Below, one piece after another: positions 25,329 to 32,500 of a DNA stretch of 64,000 nucleotides; positions within the stretch are counted from its first letter, which is position 1; each line of letters starts with the position of its first letter. The notes beneath the pieces were generated by a model. That model searched no databases. It had not been told where the DNA came from and saw only the letters and a program-made list of their open reading frames with translations. The stretch is taken from contig JAUIAP010000005.1 of assembly GCA_030425205.1 (NCBI GenBank), forward strand, positions 248,001 through 312,000, read 5' to 3'. A program made the translations under genes and the position numbers. This DNA comes from Anaerolineae bacterium (GTDB lineage: Bacteria; Chloroflexota; Anaerolineae; Promineifilales; Promineifilaceae).

Positions 25329-25553
25329 CTACGCTGGCTGTTGTTCTGCGCCGGGACCGCGATGATGACGGTGCATCCGTCCTTTCATCATGCCGCGCAT
25401 TCCGCGTCGCCGACCATGTCGCCGTCCGCGTCGCATCGTTGCGATCTTCAGCAGTGGAGAGCGTTTAATACGTTCCTTGTCGCCATTGATCTCAATGCGG
25501 TAGCCTGTTTCAGTTTCAATTACGCGCATTTCGTGAATAACTTTATCTTCCAT
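25329..25553 (-). CDS. Small basic protein, His/Arg/Met-rich tail
   Basis: 74 residues. A strong ribosome binding site AAAGGAGGTGAG precedes the ATG, which argues for a real gene. The first 40 residues (VIHEMRVIETETGYRIEINGD) look like a small beta hairpin; the rest is rich in Arg, His, Met and Gly (RRGRRHGRRRGMRGMM and HRHHRG), a composition seen in metal- or nucleic-acid-binding tails. It lies 104 bp downstream of a PadR regulator on the same strand, likely the same transcript. No family recognised. Confidence 0.6.
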   Translation of the reverse strand: MEDKVIHEMRVIETETGYRIEINGDKERIKRSPLLKIATMRRGRRHGRRRGMRGMMKGRMHRHHRGPGAEQQPA

Positions 25554-25657
25554 AAAGCCTCACCTCCTTTGGGTGTAGATTCACGCCACTCGTGACGTGT
25601 CGATGATACCCGTGTGCCATCGACACAGCGCGAATGGATTGTCGCTCATACATATTT

Positions 25658-26248
25658 TCAAACTGACCCTGTCGATTCTTCCACAGGTGTATCTAAAAGC
25701 CCGATCAACTTTTCAAGCACATCGGTCGCCTCACGCAGTCGCGGCAACATAATCGCGTTGAGCCGCTCCAACTCCTCGCGCCCCGCATCGGTCAACTCAT
25801 AGACCCGGACGGTGCGTTTTTGTGGGTCTTCCCACTCTCCGCGAATCAACGATTGCGCCTCAAGCTGGGACATCAGCGGATATATTGCGCCGGGATTGGC
25901 GATCCACTGCCCGTTCGTCTGTGCGGCAATCGCATCCATTAGCTCATTGCCATACTGCGCCTTCTCGCTCAACAGATGTAGCACCAGTTGTGGGAGCAGC
26001 CCGCCCCCCTTGCTCAAGAGATTAGCGACAAATGGATTAAAGGCACTGTCGCCTTTACGCCATGGGCTGAATCGTCGCCCCTTAAACGCCCAATGTTGTT
26101 CGGGCGTGCGTCCTGTATAAGCTTGGAAAAACTCGCGCCAATGACGGGGTGTAACCGTTACGCCTTCATCATTGAGCCGTTTGCACTCTTGATGCCATGC
26201 CTTCCAAAATTCGTGTCTGCGTTTTCTGCCGCCGCGTCGTTTGTTCAT
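25658..26248 (-). CDS. PadR family transcriptional regulator
   Basis: 196 residues from the ATG at 26248. The N-terminal ~85 residues are basic and Trp-rich (RRGGRKRRHEFWKAWHQ). The winged-helix core follows: LVLHLLSEKAQYGNELMDAI, NPGAIYPLMSQLEAQSLI and RTVRVYELTDAGREEL, the standard PadR signature. A helical C-terminal dimerisation region closes it. PadR proteins repress small operons in response to phenolics, drugs or other ligands. A near-consensus promoter at 26277-26304 overlaps an imperfect palindrome, so autoregulation is plausible. Confidence 0.88.
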   Translation of the reverse strand: MNKRRGGRKRRHEFWKAWHQECKRLNDEGVTVTPRHWREFFQAYTGRTPEQHWAFKGRRFSPWRKGDSAFNPFVANLLSKGGGLLPQLVLHLLSEKAQYGNELMDAIAAQTNGQWIANPGAIYPLMSQLEAQSLIRGEWEDPQKRTVRVYELTDAGREELERLNAIMLPRLREATDVLEKLIGLLDTPVEESTGSV

Positions 26249-26273
26249 ATCAATCTTATTTAATTCAATAATG

Positions 26274-26304
26274 TTAATTATAATCAACTTCAATCCAATG
26301 TCAA
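26274..26304 (-). promoter_or_regulatory. Strong promoter and candidate operator of the PadR gene
   Basis: Minus strand TTGACA (26299-26304), 16 bp, TATAAT (26277-26282). The near-palindrome GTTAATTATAATCAAC at 26274-26289 covers the -10 box and could be the PadR operator. Confidence 0.7.
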
Positions 26305-26375
26305 CCCTCTGTATGTTAGAAGCACAATAGAGATAAGTGCTGGAGCAAAAGTTTGTGGGCATCATGTTGAACAGG

Positions 26376-26463
26376 TATCGGGAAATCCATACCGCAGGGT
26401 CGCGGAGCGACATTCCCGATACACAAGTGCAAGCATGTTTCGGGAATTGGATTTCCCGAAACG
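26376..26463. repeat. Paired fold-back repeats
   Basis: One hairpin has GTATCGGGAA facing TTCCCGATAC with a 30-nt arm between. A second, GTTTCGGGAA-ttgga-TTTCCCGAAAC (26438-26463), is repeated base for base at 58852-58877. Confidence 0.8.
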
Positions 26464-26535
26464 ATCACCTGAAAACATTTGGACAGGTACTTATAGTCTT
26501 TTGAAATTGACGTCGTGGTATTGACTTAGTGCGCG

Positions 26536-28287
26536 CTATGTTTGGTTATCTTCGATCGGCAACTTGAACGTGAACACGCTCCCCTTTCCCAACTCGCTGC
26601 GAAAGCTAATTTCGCCCCCCTGTGCTTCCACAAGCATCTTGACAATTGAGAGCCCTAATCCCCAACCTTTTTCCTCACGTACCTGCTTACTTTCAACACG
26701 GAAAAATTGACTAAACAGCTTTTCTTGATCTGTTTCGCTGATCCCAAAGCCATTATCGACCACGTCAACGGCGACAAACTGACCATCACGCCGCGCCCGT
26801 ACCCCAATCATGCCCCCTTCTGGCGTGTATTTATTGGCATTGGTGATGAGGTTGGTGGCAACCTGAATGGTGCGCTCCATGTCGGCGAAAACGGGTGGCA
26901 GATCCGCATCAATTGTTAGAGAAAATCGCTGCGCTTTATCGTGGATACGCTCACGCAGACTGCGCTTGACCTGTCGCAAGACGTTCTTGATCTCAAACGC
27001 GCTGCACTTGAGCTGTAAATGCCCCATTTCGAGCCGATTTATATCGGCTAGGTCGCTGACGAGAAGACGCATCTGCTTAACATTGCCCATCACCGTTTCC
27101 AACAGTTCGACTTGTTGTGGATTGAGCGCACCAGCTGCACCACTGCGAACGAGATCGGTGTAGCCCATAATCGTTGTCATGGGGGAGCGCAACTCATGGG
27201 TGACGACGGCGAGAAAGTCGTTTTGCTGTTGTTTTGCGTGGCGCAACGCTTCATAGAGGCGGGCATTTTTGATGGCGACGGCAGCGCGGTCAGCTAGGCG
27301 TCCGACAAAGTCGATGTCCTCACGTGGAAACGCATTTTCTAGCGGGCTATCAAGCAAAATCAGACCAATCGTTTCACCCTGATTGCGGATTGGAACGGCA
27401 AGCTGCGTCACTGTTTTGTCAGCGAGGGCCGATTCATGGCGACTTCGTGCGACATCGCCGCCACGCAGCACCTGGTCGAGAATGGGATGATTGGATTGAA
27501 TGGTGTGTTCCGCGTCGGCTTGGTCACCTTTGCGAGCGAGCATGTTGATCGATTTATGGGGCGTGCTGTCTGGTGTTTCGGCCGAATCTCCCACCAACCC
27601 AATCGCCCCATTTTCCGCCTGTGTCAAGTTGACCGCCCAATCGAGCGCAAGCCCTAAAACACGATCGAGATCGAGCGAACGGTTGAGTTGTCTGTCGATC
27701 TGTTGAAAGACGGTCAACTCTTCAACGCGGCGCGACAGTGCCTGATCGGTCTGGTTAAATAGACGCGCATTGTCGATGGAGACGGCCGCCTGATTGGCAA
27801 ACGTCACGAGCAGATCGAGATCATCCTGCCCAAAGACGCCACTCATGAAGCGATTGTCAACATACGCCGCCCCAATGACGCGCCCGCGCACGCGCAATGG
27901 CACACACATGATCGAGCGCAACTGATAGCCGACGACACTTTGCACGTCGGCAAAGCGATGATCCTCTTGCGCGTTGCTGGTTAAAATTGGTTCGGCCGTT
28001 GTAATCGCGCGCTCAACGATGCTTGTGCTGATCTCTGTTGAATTTTGCGCTGAGATGGTGCGTTTATCAAAGTTACGCGCACCAACCACGTCCAGCTTTC
28101 CCGTCTGCTCGTTCAACAACATGACAAAGCCGCGTTCGGCCTGTGTCAATTCAATCGTCGCATCCATCACCAAATTGAACAACTTCGTCAGGTCAAATAT
28201 CGATCCCAACCGGGCACTTACCTCATAGATTGCGGCGAGGCGGGCTTGTTGGGTTTGGCTGCGAGTGTGTATCGTTTCGGAGCGCAT
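26536..28287 (-). CDS. Sensor histidine kinase with two GAF domains
   Basis: 583 residues, no transmembrane segment, so cytosolic. Tandem GAF domains at ~20-180 (QAERGFVMLLNEQTGKLDV, MCVPLRVRGRVIGAAYVDN) and ~200-345 (LAVPIRNQGETIGLILLDS), then the HisKA dimerisation helix with phospho-acceptor His in VTHELRSPMTTI, and an HATPase_c domain with N box NLITNANKYTPEGG, G1 box VVDNGFGI and G2 box GWGLGLSIVK. GAF domains bind small ligands, tetrapyrroles or redox cofactors; no chromophore Cys is obvious. No response regulator is adjacent. A weak TAATTA lies 8 nt before the ATG. Confidence 0.93.
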   Translation of the reverse strand: MRSETIHTRSQTQQARLAAIYEVSARLGSIFDLTKLFNLVMDATIELTQAERGFVMLLNEQTGKLDVVGARNFDKRTISAQNSTEISTSIVERAITTAEPILTSNAQEDHRFADVQSVVGYQLRSIMCVPLRVRGRVIGAAYVDNRFMSGVFGQDDLDLLVTFANQAAVSIDNARLFNQTDQALSRRVEELTVFQQIDRQLNRSLDLDRVLGLALDWAVNLTQAENGAIGLVGDSAETPDSTPHKSINMLARKGDQADAEHTIQSNHPILDQVLRGGDVARSRHESALADKTVTQLAVPIRNQGETIGLILLDSPLENAFPREDIDFVGRLADRAAVAIKNARLYEALRHAKQQQNDFLAVVTHELRSPMTTIMGYTDLVRSGAAGALNPQQVELLETVMGNVKQMRLLVSDLADINRLEMGHLQLKCSAFEIKNVLRQVKRSLRERIHDKAQRFSLTIDADLPPVFADMERTIQVATNLITNANKYTPEGGMIGVRARRDGQFVAVDVVDNGFGISETDQEKLFSQFFRVESKQVREEKGWGLGLSIVKMLVEAQGGEISFRSELGKGSVFTFKLPIEDNQT

Positions 28288-28397
28288 AGAGTTGCTAATT
28301 ATTGGTGAATGGATTCAAATCGATGAATGGAAATCTCTTGCAACTCGCCATTTGTAGAGTCATCGCATGTTTTGCGGCTGACAGTTCGCTGTTCTGT

Positions 28398-28410
28398 TAC
28401 AATGGCAAAG
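28398..28410 (+). promoter_or_regulatory. Leaderless-type -10 box
   Basis: TACAAT at 28398-28403 followed by 7 nt and the ATG at 28411. The -35 region is poor. Confidence 0.45.
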
Positions 28411-28872
28411 ATGACTAAATTAGGCTATCACAGCTTCCTTAAGGGATTACCTACGCATATACGCGCAAATCTCCCTAAGGCAATGCTGCTACATTATCAT
28501 CAACCGCATCGCTGGTTGTTACAAATATATGATCAGGACAAACGTGTGCATTATGAAGTGCAGCGTATGACGGGGCGTGGCATCTTTGAGGTTGGCCTGC
28601 ACTTTGAATCGCGCAATCGCGCGTTAAATCAGCACCTATTGACGGGTTTTTCGCGTAATCTGTTTGAAATTCATGCAAAGTTGGGTGATTCTGTGGTGGC
28701 GGAGCCGTGGGACAAGGGCTGGGCAAAGCTTTATCAGGTGGTGCTAGAAGAGCCATTGACCGAGTTGTTTCAACAACAGCTTGGGCAACGTGTCGCTGAG
28801 TTTATTGCCTGCGTCCATCCAATTTTACAGGAAATTTATGCCACACCTGTCGTAAAGAGAGAGACAATATGA
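28411..28872 (+). CDS. Hypothetical protein, first of a coupled pair
   Basis: 153 residues from the ATG at 28411 (an in-frame ATG at 28402 adds three residues but overlaps the -10 box). Mixed alpha/beta composition with VHYEVQRMTGRGIFEVGLHFES and a C-terminal helical region (LTELFQQQLGQRVAEFIACVHPIL). The stretch RALNQHLLTGFSRNLFEIHAKLGDSVVAEPWDKGW resembles uncharacterised bacterial proteins that judge overlap of nucleases and kinases, but I cannot name a family. Its stop overlaps the next start (ATGA), so translation of the two is probably coupled. Confidence 0.6.
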   Translation: MTKLGYHSFLKGLPTHIRANLPKAMLLHYHQPHRWLLQIYDQDKRVHYEVQRMTGRGIFEVGLHFESRNRALNQHLLTGFSRNLFEIHAKLGDSVVAEPWDKGWAKLYQVVLEEPLTELFQQQLGQRVAEFIACVHPILQEIYATPVVKRETI

Positions 28873-29279
28873 CGCTATTTGATAAGTTGAAGACGCTGGT
28901 GCAAAGTCAATTGCCGCGTTTCGGGGAAAAAAAGACGACGCAACCAGCAAACGATATTCCACAAGATTGGATCAATGCTGCCCAGCAGGAGGTTGGTTCA
29001 TATTCGTCCCGTGCAGAGGTTGAGGCGGCCCGTTCGGCCGAAAATGCCAGCGACATCAACCCAATTCCGCTGCGTGAAGGGATGCTCAATCAACTTTCTA
29101 CCGATGAGATCGACGTTCTAGCCAAACAGCTCCAGCTGCCCATTGCGCTTTCTGGTGGTAAGGGACGACGCGTGCTTGCCGTGATGACCGCCGCCCAGCA
29201 AGCGGGTAAGTTAACCGCTCTGCTAGAACTATGCCGAACGCTCGTTCCCGATTACGAGTGGCAGAAACAATTCGAGTGA
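28869..29279 (+). CDS. Hypothetical protein with helical C-terminal domain
   Basis: 136 residues. The N-terminal half is low in structure with a helix DWINAAQQEVGSYSS. The C-terminal ~50 residues (LSTDEIDVLAKQLQLPIALSGGKGRRVL to LLELCRTLVP) look like a compact helical bundle; their pattern (two helices, Gly-rich turn, then a basic helix and a leucine helix ending in P) recalls the effector-associated death-like domains of bacterial conflict systems, but the match is by eye and weak. It overlaps the previous gene by four bases and lies 37 bp before a hydrolase gene. Confidence 0.55.
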   Translation: MTLFDKLKTLVQSQLPRFGEKKTTQPANDIPQDWINAAQQEVGSYSSRAEVEAARSAENASDINPIPLREGMLNQLSTDEIDVLAKQLQLPIALSGGKGRRVLAVMTAAQQAGKLTALLELCRTLVPDYEWQKQFE

Positions 29280-29316
29280 ACAGGACGCGAATCTGTTCAC
29301 CTTCCGCTGTTGACTG

Positions 29317-30090
29317 ATGACAAACCTTGCCTACATCGACACGCTTCCCGAAACAACCATCCTATTCATTCACGGCTGGCCGCTCAACAGTACGATGTGG
29401 TGGTCGCAAATCAATGGGCTTGAGCATGTCGCACGCCTGATTGCGCCCGACTTGCGTGGTTTTGGGCAGTCACCGACGACACCCGCCGAGCATGACATCG
29501 GCCGATATGCTGACGATCTGCTTGAACTTCTGCAAGCGTTGGGGCACCGTGAACCTGTCGTGGTGTGTGGGATGTCGATGGGTGGCTATGTCGCCTTTGA
29601 GTTCTTCCGTCGCTATCCAGAGATGGTGCGGGGGCTGATATTGACGGCGACCCGCGCACAGCCCGATGATGCAGATGGGAAGCGCAATCGAGATGAGGCG
29701 ATCAAGCGGGTGCGTGAGCATGGGGTTAATTCGATCACCAGTACGCTGCCACGCAAGCTGCTTGCCCCCAACAATATGCAGCGCAATTCGCCGTTGATGA
29801 CCGCGTTGCGCGAGATGCTCAACAGTAATTCAGTTGCCGGTGTTGCAAATGCGTTGGGTGCAATGCGCGACCGAGTTGATAATCGGCCGATTCTCCCCTA
29901 TATCAACGTGCCAACCCTCGTCATTCATGGTGACCAAGACAAAATTGTGCCCGTTCAGGAAGCGATTGAGATGTCCAATCAAATTCGCAATGCAGAGATG
30001 ATTGTACTGCCTGATGCAGGCCATCTCGTCAACATGGAGCAACCACAGCTCTGGAATGAAACGGTTGAGCGGTACTTGGCACGTGTCTAA
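29317..30090 (+). CDS. Alpha/beta hydrolase
   Basis: 257 residues. The oxyanion region FIHGWPLNSTMW, nucleophile elbow GMSMGGY (Ser of GxSxG), acid loop VIHGDQDKIVP and catalytic His in DAGHLVNMEQP give a complete triad in the usual order. The small cap region (residues ~130-190) is compatible with esterase, lactonase or haloperoxidase-type enzymes; substrate cannot be predicted. It follows the two hypothetical genes in the same direction and is closed by the terminator at 30095. Confidence 0.9.
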   Translation: MTNLAYIDTLPETTILFIHGWPLNSTMWWSQINGLEHVARLIAPDLRGFGQSPTTPAEHDIGRYADDLLELLQALGHREPVVVCGMSMGGYVAFEFFRRYPEMVRGLILTATRAQPDDADGKRNRDEAIKRVREHGVNSITSTLPRKLLAPNNMQRNSPLMTALREMLNSNSVAGVANALGAMRDRVDNRPILPYINVPTLVIHGDQDKIVPVQEAIEMSNQIRNAEMIVLPDAGHLVNMEQPQLWNETVERYLARV

Positions 30091-30094
30091 AACC

Positions 30095-30124
30095 AAACAG
30101 GCGACTCAGCGTCGCCTGTTTTCC
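30095..30124 (+). terminator. Terminator of the hydrolase gene
   Basis: Perfect stem AAACAGGCGAC / GTCGCCTGTTT (30095-30105, 30111-30121), loop TCAGC, T-run TTT. Confidence 0.88.
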
Positions 30125-30280
30125 ATATTCCCTTCTACGAAAGTCAATACAAATACCGATACAAACCGACATTCCAGCTCTCTTCCCTTATGACAGCAGA
30201 GTGTGGTTGTGTAGGTTTAGACAACAATTTCGAGAATGGGTCACGTTTGAAGCACATAGGAACGGGATTCCTGCTCAGCC

Positions 30281-30316
30281 TAGACCATGCGTTCGTCGTT
30301 TGCTACACTTGCCAGC
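30281..30316 (+). promoter_or_regulatory. Leaderless-type promoter of the RusA-like gene
   Basis: TAGACC at 30281-30286, 17 bp, TACACT at 30304-30309, then exactly 7 nt to the ATG at 30317. No Shine-Dalgarno sequence. Confidence 0.6.
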
Positions 30317-30763
30317 ATGCGAACAGAAGTTACTGAGACGATTCACAGCGGCAGCGTTGTCACTTACCTCGACGGCGTGCCTGTGTTACAGCGTCATCTC
30401 GTCAAGATCGACCCATTTGGTAAAGAGCGTCCGCGTGTGACCCAGAACGGCACATTTATGCGCGGCAGCTATCGGCGCAAGAAGTCGCTATTGCGCGAAA
30501 AGTTTGGGCCAGTGGTGGTGGAGGGGATGTTGAAGTTGTCGATTGTCGCATTTCGGCCGATGCCACAAAGCTGGAGCAAATCAAAACGGCGCCTGATGAT
30601 CGGTGAACCCGCCAAACCATCCCCTGACATCGACAATATCATCGGCGCGGTGATGGATGCGCTATTCCCGAAAAATGATGATATTGTCGTTAGTCTTGAG
30701 GCGCACAAAATATGGGGGAAAAGTGGCGCAATTCAGATCACAATTGAGAAAATGGGGGATTAA
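30317..30763 (+). CDS. RusA-like Holliday junction endodeoxyribonuclease
   Basis: 148 residues from the ATG at 30317. It shows the RusA pattern: KIDPFGKERPRV, a basic helix YRRKKSLLREKF, the acidic metal-binding motif KPSPDIDNIIGAVMDALF and a further Asp pair NDDIVVSLEAHKIW. RusA dimers cut four-way DNA junctions and are mostly phage-borne, yet no other phage gene is nearby. Its stop codon overlaps the hemL stop on the other strand in the palindrome TTAA. Chloroflexota-type chromosomes may use it for recombination; that is inference. Confidence 0.85.
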   Translation: MRTEVTETIHSGSVVTYLDGVPVLQRHLVKIDPFGKERPRVTQNGTFMRGSYRRKKSLLREKFGPVVVEGMLKLSIVAFRPMPQSWSKSKRRLMIGEPAKPSPDIDNIIGAVMDALFPKNDDIVVSLEAHKIWGKSGAIQITIEKMGD

Positions 30764-32046
30764 AGCTGTGCGAATGTCCGCTCAAAGGCGGCAATCGTGC
30801 GCGCGGCCTCTTGGGGGCCGTGTGCGGTTGAGATGAAGGCGGCTTCAAATTGGGAGGGCGCGAGATAGATGCCCTCTTCCAGCATGAGGTGGAAAAATTT
30901 GCGGAAGCGGTTTGCATCGCTTGTCGCGGCGGTTGTATAGTTTGTGACGGGTTTGTCGTTGAAGAAGAAGCCCTGCATCGAACCGACGCGATTGAGTTGG
31001 ATTGGAATGTTGTGTTTTTTGGCGGCTTGCTGGATGCCGTCGTCGAGAATTCGGCCGAATTCCGCAAACCCTTCCCACACCTCCTCATCCTGAATCCCCT
31101 TTAACGTCTCTATCCCCGCAACCATCGCCAACGGATTGCCCGAAAGCGTTCCAGCCTGATACATCGGCCCAATGGGGGCAACCATCTCCATGATGTCACG
31201 CCGTCCACCATACGCGCCAACAGGTAAGCCGCCCCCAATCACTTTGCCAAGCGCGGTCAGGTCGGGCTTGACGTTGTAGAGCGCTTGCGCGCCACCACGA
31301 TGACAGCGGAACCCCGTCATCACTTCATCAAAAATTAGCAGTGCGTCGTTTGCATCGCACAGGTCGCGTAACCCCTCTAAAAAGCCCGCAGCGGGCAGCA
31401 CCAGACCCATGTTGCCGCTGATTGGCTCCACGATCAACGCGCCAATCTTGCCCTTGTTGGCGGCAAATGTGGCGGCAACCGCCTCTAAATCGTTGAACGG
31501 CGCGACCAATGTATCGGCGACGGCCGAACTTGGTACACCGGGCGAATTGGGCAAGCCTAATGTAGCGACCCCTGATCCAGCTTCAACCAAGAAAAAGTCG
31601 GCGTGACCGTGATAGTTGCCTTTGAACTTGATAATGCCGTTCTTGCCCGTGAAGGCGCGCGCCAAACGGGTGACGCTCATCGTCGCTTCGGTGCCGCTGT
31701 TGACAAAACGCATCATTTCGATATTTGGCATCATCTCACGCACCAGTTTGGCAAGCGTGACCTCATGTGGGTTTGGTGCGCCGTAGGTTGTGCTGCGCGC
31801 GGCGGCCGCTTGCAATGCGGACACGACGGCGGGATGCGCATGGCCGCGAATCAATGGGCCATAGCTGAGCACGTAGTCGATGTAGCGATTGCCGTCAACA
31901 TCTTCGATATATGCTCCCGAGCCGCTGGCAATAAATGGCGGCGTTCCACCGACTGAATTGAAGGCGCGCACGGGCGAATTAACCCCGCCGGGCAAAAGAT
32001 CAGATGCATCATTAAATAACTGTATAGATTTATCAAGATTAAGCAT
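30760..32046 (-). CDS. hemL: Glutamate-1-semialdehyde 2,1-aminomutase
   Basis: 428 residues from the ATG at 32046 (the longer TTG reading at 32064 adds six residues). PLP enzyme making 5-aminolevulinate for heme in the C5 pathway. LPGGVNSPVRAFNSVGGTPPF near the N-terminus, FVNSGTEATMSVTRLARA, GNYHGHADFFLVEAGSG, IFDEVMTGFR and the PLP-lysine segment ALGKVIGGGLPVGAYGG are all diagnostic and separate it from other class III aminotransferases. No other hem genes are adjacent. Confidence 0.96.
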   Translation of the reverse strand: MLNLDKSIQLFNDASDLLPGGVNSPVRAFNSVGGTPPFIASGSGAYIEDVDGNRYIDYVLSYGPLIRGHAHPAVVSALQAAAARSTTYGAPNPHEVTLAKLVREMMPNIEMMRFVNSGTEATMSVTRLARAFTGKNGIIKFKGNYHGHADFFLVEAGSGVATLGLPNSPGVPSSAVADTLVAPFNDLEAVAATFAANKGKIGALIVEPISGNMGLVLPAAGFLEGLRDLCDANDALLIFDEVMTGFRCHRGGAQALYNVKPDLTALGKVIGGGLPVGAYGGRRDIMEMVAPIGPMYQAGTLSGNPLAMVAGIETLKGIQDEEVWEGFAEFGRILDDGIQQAAKKHNIPIQLNRVGSMQGFFFNDKPVTNYTTAATSDANRFRKFFHLMLEEGIYLAPSQFEAAFISTAHGPQEAARTIAAFERTFAQL

Positions 32047-32297
32047 AGGTTTAATGTCCCGCAACGATTGAATGTATGGTAGGGGTTTCGGCCGATTCTA
32101 CTACATCATTGATTTAACACACTTATCGGCTTACCGCATCAAAATGCGCGTCGTAAGCGTCAATAGCTGCTGGTTGCTGGTTGCTAGTCAAGAAAATGCG
32201 CCAACACATTTTCTTACCACTTACCACTAATCACTAACCACTTGCGGCGTCGCCGCCTTATGATATACGGATTTTCCCGACATTTCTGTAAAATCGC
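32047..32297. other. Intergenic region between divergent hemL and the P-type ATPase
   Basis: It carries a TCGGCCGA copy (32088) and the word-repeat element at 32160-32247 but no gene. The promoter of the ATPase operon follows at 32298. Confidence 0.5.
32160..32247. repeat. Word-repeat element (TTGCTGG / ACTAACCAC words)
   Basis: Tandem heptamer-like words GCTGGTTGCTGGTTGCTAG, an AAGAAAATG...CATTTTCTT inverted repeat, then TACCACTTACCACTAATCAC words. It resembles short tandemly repeated sequences of cyanobacteria in style. Confidence 0.55.
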
Positions 32298-32361
32298 TTG
32301 ACAGATGAAATGACAACCCCGTATGCTTACTAGCAAACAACGACTGACCAGTGGTCAGTCG
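32298..32361 (+). promoter_or_regulatory. Promoter plus operator-like palindrome of the ATPase operon
   Basis: TTGACA (32298-32303), 18 bp, TATGCT (32322-32327). The palindrome CGACTGACC-agt-GGTCAGTCG at 32341-32361 begins just after the expected start of transcription. Its ACTGACC/GGTCAGT form is like TetR-family operators, or it may fold in the RNA. No TetR gene is in the window. Confidence 0.6.
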
Positions 32362-32500
32362 TCGCTATTTAAGAAGAATCGGTTATTGTTTGTTGTCCTG
32401 TACATCGGTATATTTCACTGTAACTTGCATGTATTGCGAACTCGGATATGGTCTAATAGGATTGGCTTAATTATCCGAAAATTGATTGAGGAGTTAGATA

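Noticed and set aside
30281..30316. Start of the RusA-like gene at 30287
   Set aside because: That start lies inside the promoter spacer; the ATG at 30317 is 7 nt after the -10 box and the family begins there.
32160..32247. CRISPR array
   Set aside because: The repeated words are 7-8 bases, degenerate and without regular spacers.
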